Shown in pieces: positions 57,000 to 64,000 of a stretch of DNA of 64,000 nt (position 1 is its first letter; the number at the start of each line of letters is the position of its first letter). Position numbers and translations under genes: made by a program. This DNA comes from Eustoma russellianum (Eukaryota > Streptophyta > Magnoliopsida > Gentianales > Gentianaceae), in NCBI GenBank assembly GCA_036186865.1, contig AP025069.1, positions 21,014,167 through 21,078,166 of the forward strand, in the 5' to 3' direction. Under the pieces are notes generated by a model. The model ran no database searches. It saw nothing but the letters and a program-made list of their open reading frames with translations, and had not been told where the DNA came from.

Positions 57000-58309
57000 T
57001 TCTTGACCACTAAGAAGTCCTTGTAGGCGCCCTCTTCTTCCTTGATCTCTTCTTCACTGACCGCTTCATCTTCCTCCTCGGACTTAGGTTTTTCCTCCTC
57101 ACTTTCATCAGTGTAGTAATCTTGCGTATCGTCTAGGTATATGATCTTCTTGGGATTAGGGCATTCTCTCGCATAATGGCCCCTACCTTGGCATTTGAAG
57201 CACTGAATATCCCGAAATCTAGGGTTGGGTTTCCTGTCTTTCTCTCTCCGGCCCTATTCTTCCCTTTGTCACCTCCCGCTGGAGAGGGATTCACCTTGCT
57301 TGGAGCTTGACTTGGTCCTCGGGTAGGCGTGGTTATGTTTGGCCGAATGTTCCCCCCAGTAGGATTCGACCTAGGCTGCATTTTAGTGGAAGAAGACACA
57401 TTAGTTCTAAAATCGTAACCACTAGCAGAAGAACGTACCTTTAACTGTCTTTCGATCCGTTGAGCTTTGTGTACCATAAAGTCCAGGTCTACGTAGTTCG
57501 TAAGCTCGAGCTGGAAACCAATCTCCCTGTTTAATCCTCCTAAAAATCGTGCCATAGTTGCCTCCTCGGGTTCTATTGTGTTGGTTCTTATCATTAAGAT
57601 TTCAAGTTCTTTAAAATAGTCATCAACACTTTTAGACTCCTGTGTGAGTCCCTGCAATCTTTGATGTAAAGTACGTTCATATGATTCAGGAATAAATTTT
57701 TTTCTCATTTCGAATTTCATTTCATCCCAAGTGGAATTCGGATCTCTCATGGTTCTTCTTCTTATATTTTGAATTTGATCCCACCAAATTAATGCATATT
57801 CCATGAATCCAATACTAGCATAACGTACCTTTTGCCACTTGGAGTAGTTCGTGCATGAATAAATAAGATCGACCTTCTTTTCCTATTCAAGGTATGCTTC
57901 GGGATCACTCTTACCGTAAAAGGAAGGAATGTTCATCTTGGTTTTGAGAAAATCATCCTCTTGCGGTGGCGCTCTCCTTGCTTGCACTCGTCCTTGGGGC
58001 TAAGCTTGCGCCTCATCTCTCTTCCTCGTAAAACTCTTGCGGTGGATATTCTTCTCTTGGCTCACGATGTCGCATGGGTGTTTTCCCTCGATCGTACCGT
58101 CCTCGACTTCCCATGGAAACGGATCATCTGGCCTCTCCTCCACGCGAGGTCTGCCCGTGGCTTGGTAAAGGCGCATGTGCCGAGCTTTGGCTGGAAGTCC
58201 TTCGGTCCAACTCCTCAACCTTGCTAGAGATTTCTTGTAGCTTCTCCAGTACCTTTTCAAGAGACACTTCCACCCTCGCCTCCTCTGCTACGGCATTGGT
58301 TGACGACAT
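57000..58309 (-). pseudogene. E gag
   Basis: The minus-strand ATG at 58309 opens MSSTNAVAEEARVEVSLEKV and a short coiled coil (LEKLQEISSKVEELDRR). A frameshift near 58130 and a stop near 57999 precede the gag domain (YALIWWDQIQNIRRR, FIPESYERTLHQRLQGL, VDDYFKELEILMIRTN; 57804-57450). After a basic, proline-rich linker another frameshift near 57235 shifts the zinc knuckle CFKCQGRGHYAREC (57200-57155) into the next frame, where it is followed by an acidic stretch (DESEEEKPKSEEE). The overlapping open frame reading FGIFSASNAKVG there is the shifted shadow. Confidence 0.88.
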
Positions 58310-59931
58310 GTTTTCTCCTGAAATGAAATAAAGAAAACAAGAAAAGAAAAACTAACACAAAGACCAAAGAGATTTCGTTACATTAGTGAAAGATCAAAAT
58401 CAAAGTGTATGTTCCTCTCTCACTCTTATAGAGTCACTCAAGTTTGTGCTTTCCTCAGCCAGTCTTGAGCTAGATACAACCAAAGCAAGCTTCTCCAGTG
58501 GCTAACACAATCCGATGATCAATTGCGCCCTTTTCTCCAATGTGTCACCCAAATTTCAGCAACTATCAAGCAAAGGTATCAAGCCAAGAACAAGACAATT
58601 TAACACACTTAACCTCCTAAGAATCAAGGAAAATGAAACCAAAAATTATGTCAAAGGCTGAGCCAAAGAAAACTAAGGGTTGCCCTGGGCAATCTTCAGT
58701 TAAGCTTAGCCTTATGCAAATTAATTATAAGTTGTTGATTCAAGTGCAACAACAAAGTATCCAAGTATAAGGCAGTGAAAAGGTGACGTATTTTGTGGCT
58801 TCAAAGGATACAGNNNNNNNNNNACTTGATATTCAAACAATTGGTCAACAAACTCGGTACCCTTTCAAGAAAATTTCCACAACTTCTGTATTCTTACACC
58901 TTTCTTTCTCTTTTTTTTTGGCTTTTTTTGATTTTTTTTGCCGGTTTTTTTACATAACCTGATCGATATGTATATTTTTAACTCTTCTGCATGAAATGGG
59001 CACGTAAACTTTTTTTACCACTTCTCAGCTTTTTGATCGTGTACCTTGGACAGGGAAGATGATGCCTATTTGGACAATTTATATCCAAGGTTCAATTTCT
59101 TTCTTTTTGTTTTTGTTTGTGGGTTCAGTGGTATAACAGTTTTGCACAAACAAGCAAAACAGTTTTTTTTATCTCCACAATTAGGGTATTCGTGGTTTGG
59201 TTTGGTTTGAAAAATGGTAGCTCTGTATACAAGGGTTAGACGTGTGTATGGTGAAGGAAGATCAACCTTGGATACAAGAAAAATTGCAACGTAAACCAAG
59301 CAACAATGCAATCAAGTCACACAAGTCTAAGATCAACCAAAAGCTTCGCTAGCAACAAGACTTATAAGTGACACGAATAGCACATTTAAGCAATGGACTT
59401 GATTTTTATGTTATAGCTGAATATAGACCTTAACATAATGAACCTATTGTCAATGTGTGTAAAGATTAGATCTTGAGATGTTAAGATCACAAAATATTTG
59501 CAAGGTCCAAACTTTTGTGTGCACGTACTATCCACAGCAAAATCCAACGTGATCCAACGTAGGTCCTTTTTTTATATAACTGAATAGAAAAAAAGTGAGT
59601 CAAACAAAAGGAAAATAAAGGCTTCAAGTAGTGGTTTCAGCGTGCACCTATGGGGAGGTAACATCAACGTGATCTGAAGCAAAACAAGTAGGACTTTGTT
59701 TCTCCTTTTGCTTTCTATGTGTTGACAAGAATAATTAAAAAAAACGCAGCCTTTTGTTTTTTTTATTAAACGAAAGTTATCAGAGAGATGGGGATTTAAA
59801 TTGTGGACAAAAAATAGAAGAACATAGGTGGTGTGATGGACGTCTTAGGATGAGAAAGAAAACAACAAGAAAAATAAGAGAGTAAAGGATATGCGAGTTG
59901 TAAAGAAGAAACCTCCGTTCTGATACCACTA
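58310..59931 (-). other. E untranslated leader with primer binding site and assembly gap
   Basis: About 1.6 kb between gag and the 5' LTR. No long frame or recognisable protein motif is present on either strand. It contains a poly-T/poly-A rich stretch at 58905-58945 and the ten-N gap at 58814-58823. The primer site is at 59917-59928 (minus-strand TGGTATCAGAAC), three bases from the LTR. Confidence 0.75.
58814..58823. other. Assembly gap (10 N)
   Basis: Ten N lie inside the leader of E. The true missing length is unknown. Confidence 0.99.
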
Positions 59932-61227
59932 TGATACTTTCTTGGATCGTATGGAATTGACGATCGCTTCTTTCAACTCCAAAAGACACCTTTGATCACC
60001 ATTGCATGGGACAATGGTGCCAACACCACCTTCTTGGACAAGAGAAATCAACAACATCTACGTTGAGCAATTCGAATCTCCCAATCCAACACGTCGTTCC
60101 GTATCCTTGGATTGTGATTCACCAACTAGGCTTGCTCAAATTTTGATTGGATCTAGCCTTGATTTTACTTTGTGAAAACCAAAGGAAAAGCACAAAGAAG
60201 CAACACACGGTTGCAATCAAAAGAAACTGAAATTTTTTTATTCTGAAAAATTCTGAACTCTTCTGCCGTTTTTTCTTGACCCTAATATAATACTATATTT
60301 TGATATTCCTAAAGTTTAACTAATCAATCAAGTCCTTAGATCACTACCATCAAGCTAAATCAAATTTACACAAAAGATAAGTCAAAGCTAATCAAGGAAA
60401 AATTACATAACTCAAATCCCTAAAATTTCGTACTAGAATTACACCCTGTCGGTTACTGGCTTATATCTGCTTCTAGACGCCGAATTAGGGTTTTAACTCT
60501 TCAGCAAAGTTGTAGCTCATGCAATTCCTTTAAATTTGGGCTTTTGAATCACCTCATTTTGACTCTTCTTGACAGAGATACGTGCCTCCAAAGATTAGGT
60601 ATCCATCCAGTAATCTTCAGTACTTTCCATTCTGGACTCCCACCTTGCACCTGCTTTCGATCCATCTTGTAGCCCGAATTAGCAAAAGTGTAAAGCATGC
60701 AAATCGTCACAAATTGAGTTATCTGAAACCTCCAAGTGGTTTGAACCCATTTGGATCAGTACTCCGACCTAGGCGTCCAAAATACAGACTGGTGTCCGGC
60801 TGCCTTCCTGAAAAATCAGGACTCTTCAAGCCACTTTCCTTATTTAGCCTTGCCTCCTTAGAAAACACTCAAACACAGCCATTAGCACTAGAAACATATA
60901 TTAAAAGACGCTATAAAATATACTAGACCCAAAACAATGACAACTCAAACAACTAGACTCGATACTACGACAACAACGTGTGAAATGACCATCCTGTCCT
61001 CCCACCAACCCTTACATCAATAGACTCAAGGATAATCAAGTCACGGCCTCAATGGTGAGCACCCAATGCTGCCCACCATGTGTTGGCATCTCTTGCACAT
61101 GCCTTGTCAAGAAAGCCCCGGTGTCAAAACCTAGTCGTCTCGCTTGGCTTCTTGTAAAGGGACCCTATGTGTCTCGTTGGAGGGTCCTTGTGCAAGATTA
61201 TCACGAGGAGGCTCTTGAGCCTCATCA
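59932..61227 (-). repeat. E 5' LTR (1296 bp)
   Basis: Partner of 52297-53594, beginning TGATACTTTCTTGG and ending GCCTCATCA in plus-strand view, followed by the target duplication CATGG at 61228-61232. Scattered single-base differences from the 3' LTR show that the insertion is not brand new. Confidence 0.93.
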
Positions 61228-61265
61228 CATGGTAAGGCCAAGGTACGGATGATCGTCTGACCTCT
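61228..61265 (+). other. LINE ORF1 end and ORF1-ORF2 junction
   Basis: The codons HGKAKVRMIV then TGA (61258-61260) continue ORF1 across E. Five bases later the ORF2 ATG starts at 61266. The close spacing suggests that ORF2 is translated by reinitiation or a similar route, as proposed for other LINEs. Confidence 0.7.
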
Positions 61266-64000
61266 ATGATCATTAGTTTTTGGAACATTAGGGGATGTAA
61301 CAAGCCCTAAAACAACATGGAGTCTATACTTTTGTTAAAAAAACACAGTATAGACGTCCTCATATTATTAGAAACAAAGTTAAACACCAAAATTTATCTA
61401 TTCTTACAGCAAAAGTTTGCAGGCTGGGAGTTTTTAAATAATTTTGACACCCATAAAGGCAAGCGAATTTCGTTAGGATGGAATTCATCCTCCGTTGATG
61501 TCTAGGTCAACTCAGCAGACCTCTAAATCATACACTGCACAATTGTATCTAAGGTGATTCAGCTGAGCTTGTCAGTGACCCTGGTCTATGTGTTCAACAA
61601 GATTGTGGATAGGCGACCATTATGGAGCTTCTTTTTCAATCAGAATGAAGCGTTGACTAACCCTTGGACAGTCATGGGAGATTTCAACTGCATCCTTGGT
61701 GAAGAAGAGGGAGTTAGAGGCAGATCAGCTACTAACTATGAACTGCAGGCCAGCTCAGCTGCTGCCTCCAAAATGGACTAATGGATATCACCTCCTCAGG
61801 CTGCTTCCATACTAGGTTAATGGCTCTGTCAAATCTAGGCTGGACAAATTCTTTGCTAATGCTGCTTCCTGGAGACGTTACCCAATGCAAAAGTTACACT
61901 TCTTTCCCGCAGGTTGCCTCTCTGACCACTCCCTTGGCGTGCTCTACCTTGATCAATTCAGGTGAGGAGTAAGAAGCTCTTTCAAGTTCTTCAATATGAG
62001 GGCTGACCACGAGTTCCTTCCCCTGGTCAGTTTGCACTAGAGACAAAGAGTACATGACTCAGCAATGTTCCAGATATGCAAGAAGCTGAAGTCCTTGAAA
62101 GGTCCCCTGAGGGATCTGAATAGGAAATCCTTCTCGCATATATCCACCCGAGCTGACCAGGCTGGGGAGGAGTTGAAGATCATGCAGGAGTTTTGAGAAA
62201 ACAAACGGGGCACCCCTAAATGGAAATGCAAGCTGCAGAAACAAAGGCACCTTGCGTTCAATCTAAAAGAGGCAGAAAGAAAATACTTTATTCAGCTTGC
62301 CAAAGGTAACTTTTTAATTTCGAGTGACATGAACATATAATTCTTTCACTCTATAATTAAAAGGAACAGGTCAAGAAACAGCATTACGGGATTTCATCTA
62401 GTTCTTCACTAACCTGCTTGGCTTAGCTCAGCCTTTGTAGGCCACCAGTGCACAAGTGTTGAATAGAGGCCCATTGCTCTCAGCTCAGCAGGATGACTCT
62501 CTTATTGTCCCTATCTTGGAGGCTGAGATCAAAACAGCTCTGCTCTCTATTGGTAAAGACAAATCTATTGGCCCAGATGGTTACACGTCTCAGTTCTTCA
62601 TCAACACCTGGAAGATAGTGAGGCCAGACCTTGTTACTGTGGCTTAGGAATTATTTAAGAATGGGGTATTGCTGAAGCATTTAAATCACGCTATCATTGT
62701 TCTGGTTCAGAAGTCTACCCATGCAAACAGAGTTGAGGACTAAAGGGCTATCTCTTGCTGCAATGTCATATACAAGATTATATCTAAGATAGTTGCCACC
62801 AGAATGATGTGAGTCATGTCTTTCTTCATGGACCCTGCTCAGGCCGGCTTGGTGTAGGAACTGATTAAGGAGTACGAGAAAAAGAGAACTGCCCTTAAAT
62901 GCATACTCAAAGTTGACATCAGAAAAGCTTTTGACTCCGTCAGCTGGTCCTTTCTTAACGACATTCTACTTGGCCTTGGCTTCTCTGCTGTCTTCACTGG
63001 ATGGATTACGGAGTGTGTGACCTCCACCTCATATTCTATCTCACTCAATGGCAGACCTTATGGACACTTCCAGGGCAAATATAGACACAGACAAGGGGAC
63101 CCTATATCTCCCTTCCTGTTTATAATAGGCATGGAGTACCTCCCAAGACTCTTGCGACAGCCACAACAAGAAAAAGAATCCACTTTCATGCTGGCTATGC
63201 TGGGCAAAACATCACTTATCTCAGCTTCGCAGATGACCTCATCATCTTCTCCCGAGGTGATGTCTACTTTGTGCAAAGAATCATGGAGGCACTGAATACC
63301 TTTGATGAATGCTCAGAGCTCAGGGCCAACCTGGCCAAATCTCAGTTCTTCCATGCAGGAATTGGTCAGGACACCAATTGGATACAGGTCAGCACGGGTT
63401 TCTCAGCTAGAACTATGCATTTCAGATATCTAGGTATACCCATTATTGGGAACAAGCTCCAGTGCACCCACTACACTCCTTTCATCAAGAAATTGATGGA
63501 CAAGATGGGCCTATGGAATGCGAATAGTCTTTCACACACTGGCAGAATATAGTTGATCAAATCAATGCTGGAAAACGTAATCTGTTTCTGGTTAAATTCT
63601 CTATCTATACCAATAATAGTTACGTCTCTTGTGAATAGAATTTTCCTAAGCTTCTTATGGGAAAACTCCTCACTTGGGGCCAGAAAGGCTTGGGTATCCT
63701 GGTCTCAGATTAGCATCGCCAAAGAAGAAGGGGGTTTGGGTGTTCCTCAGCTGAAGGCATGGAAACTAGGGCTGTTAGCCAAGCACCGATGGGACCTCCA
63801 TCACAAGAAGCACACACTCTGGGTGCAGTGGATGAACCATACTTACAACCTATACACCTCGTTATGGACAAGAGCAGGCCACAACACTCACTCTCCCCTC
63901 CTGAAAAAGCTTCTGAAGATCAAAGACAAATTACTGCCAGCCCAGGCTCTTGCAGCTCGGCTGTAGATATTCTTACTTCTTGGACGGTGGATGATATCCT
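61266..64000 (+). pseudogene. LINE ORF2: endonuclease and reverse transcriptase, partial
   Basis: Starts MIISFWNIRGCNKP, then a stop. Endonuclease motifs: SIDVLILLETKLNTK near 61345, TVMGDFNCILGEEEG near 61670, and SDHS (61921-61932) in a shifted frame. RT motifs: IGPDGYTSQFFINTW near 62570, LKVDIRKAFDSVSWSFL near 62910, YRHRQGDPISPFLFIIGMEY near 63085, catalytic FADDLIIFSRG near 63225 in another frame, LANLAKSQFF near 63330, and GGLGVPQLKAWKLGLLAKHR near 63735. At least eight stops or frameshifts. The enzyme nicks DNA and copies LINE RNA at the nick; this copy could not. The frame runs to near the window end (TAG at 63964). Confidence 0.88.

Larger units (their letters stand above)
52297..61227 (-). 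mobile_element. Ty3/gypsy element E (CRM-like chromovirus), complete, minus strand
   Basis: LTRs 52297-53594 (1298 bp) and 59932-61227 (1296 bp), plus-strand ends TGATAC and CTCATCA. Perfect target duplication CATGG. Reading leftward: primer site TGGTATCAGAAC (59928-59917), long leader with an assembly gap, gag, protease, RT, RNase H, integrase, polypurine tract, LTR. The integrase C-terminus extends into the 3' LTR, a feature of the centromeric CRM clade, and the pol sequence (YFDDILIYS, HTDHESLKYLKIQGKLNKRH) looks chromoviral. The CRM call rests on this overlap and on recognition. Several stops and frameshifts are present. Confidence 0.92.
50314..64000 (+). mobile_element. L1-type LINE, 5' UTR, ORF1 and most of ORF2, split by E
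   Basis: A non-LTR retrotransposon whose start is placed near GGGAGTTTAGGAG at 50314; the exact 5' end is uncertain. ORF1 (50420 onward) has a DUF4283-type domain and a decayed zinc knuckle; ORF2 (61266 onward) has an apurinic-type endonuclease and a reverse transcriptase. The CRM-like element E occupies 52297-61227 with target duplication CATGG at 52292-52296 and 61228-61232. The 3' UTR and poly-A end lie beyond the window. Stops and frameshifts are frequent. Confidence 0.88.

Noticed and set aside
58310..59931. Possible extra ORF or host gene in the long leader of E
   Set aside because: No long frame, no motif, many homopolymers and an N gap; treated as untranslated leader.
1..64000. tRNA, rRNA, snoRNA or Helitron structures
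   Set aside because: I looked for cloverleaf-like A/B box pairs, rRNA-like blocks and Helitron termini by eye and found no convincing case; the tRNA-like strings are primer binding sites.

Overview
The window looks like a heterochromatic, retrotransposon-dense stretch of a flowering-plant nuclear genome, most likely a eudicot. It is AT-rich and almost every base belongs to a plant-type LTR retrotransposon (Ty1/copia, Sirevirus-type copia, Tekay-like and CRM-like chromoviruses) or to a plant L1-type LINE. The species cannot be named from sequence alone. I see no intact host gene, no tRNA or rRNA gene and no CRISPR array. One assembly gap of ten N lies at 58814-58823.

Layout, 1-37.7 kb, is one nested stack. 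The oldest layer is copia A (minus strand), with its 5' LTR at 37204-37719, gag and pol running leftward. Into its pol are inserted (i) the Sirevirus-like copia B1, only its 3' end being visible (1-3072), and (ii) the Tekay-like gypsy G1 (4073-33932, plus strand, perfect 5-bp target duplication TAAAG). G1 is itself split twice: gypsy G2 (5652-14255, minus strand, target duplication CGTGT) sits in its 5' LTR, and Sirevirus-like copia B2 (17647-29062, plus strand, TAGAT/AAGAT) sits in its reverse transcriptase, cutting the FIDD catalytic motif.

37.7-50.3 kb: an unidentified, possibly gene-derived sequence occurs as two diverged inverted arms (about 37800-38293 plus strand; about 43932-44197 and 49859-50120 minus strand). 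Copia C (38301-43896, plus strand, target duplication GGATG) is inserted at the centre of this inverted repeat and copia D (44198-49853, minus strand) in its right arm.

50.3-64 kb: an L1-type LINE on the plus strand (ORF1, then ORF2 with endonuclease and reverse transcriptase, running off the window) is split ten codons before the end of ORF1 by the CRM-like chromovirus E (52297-61227, minus strand, perfect target duplication CATGG).

All complete elements carry stops or frameshifts; each once encoded Gag, aspartic protease, reverse transcriptase, RNase H and integrase for its own copying. The observations most worth a second look are a 69-bp GT-AG intron-like insert that splits an RNase H codon of G1, the hidden inverted repeat at 38-50 kb, palindrome clusters in the 3-kb Sirevirus LTRs, repeated palindromic GATC and TATA-like cassettes in the two Tekay LTRs, and a CRM-type polyprotein reading 63 codons into its own LTR. 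I do not see evidence for a wholly new type of genetic system.
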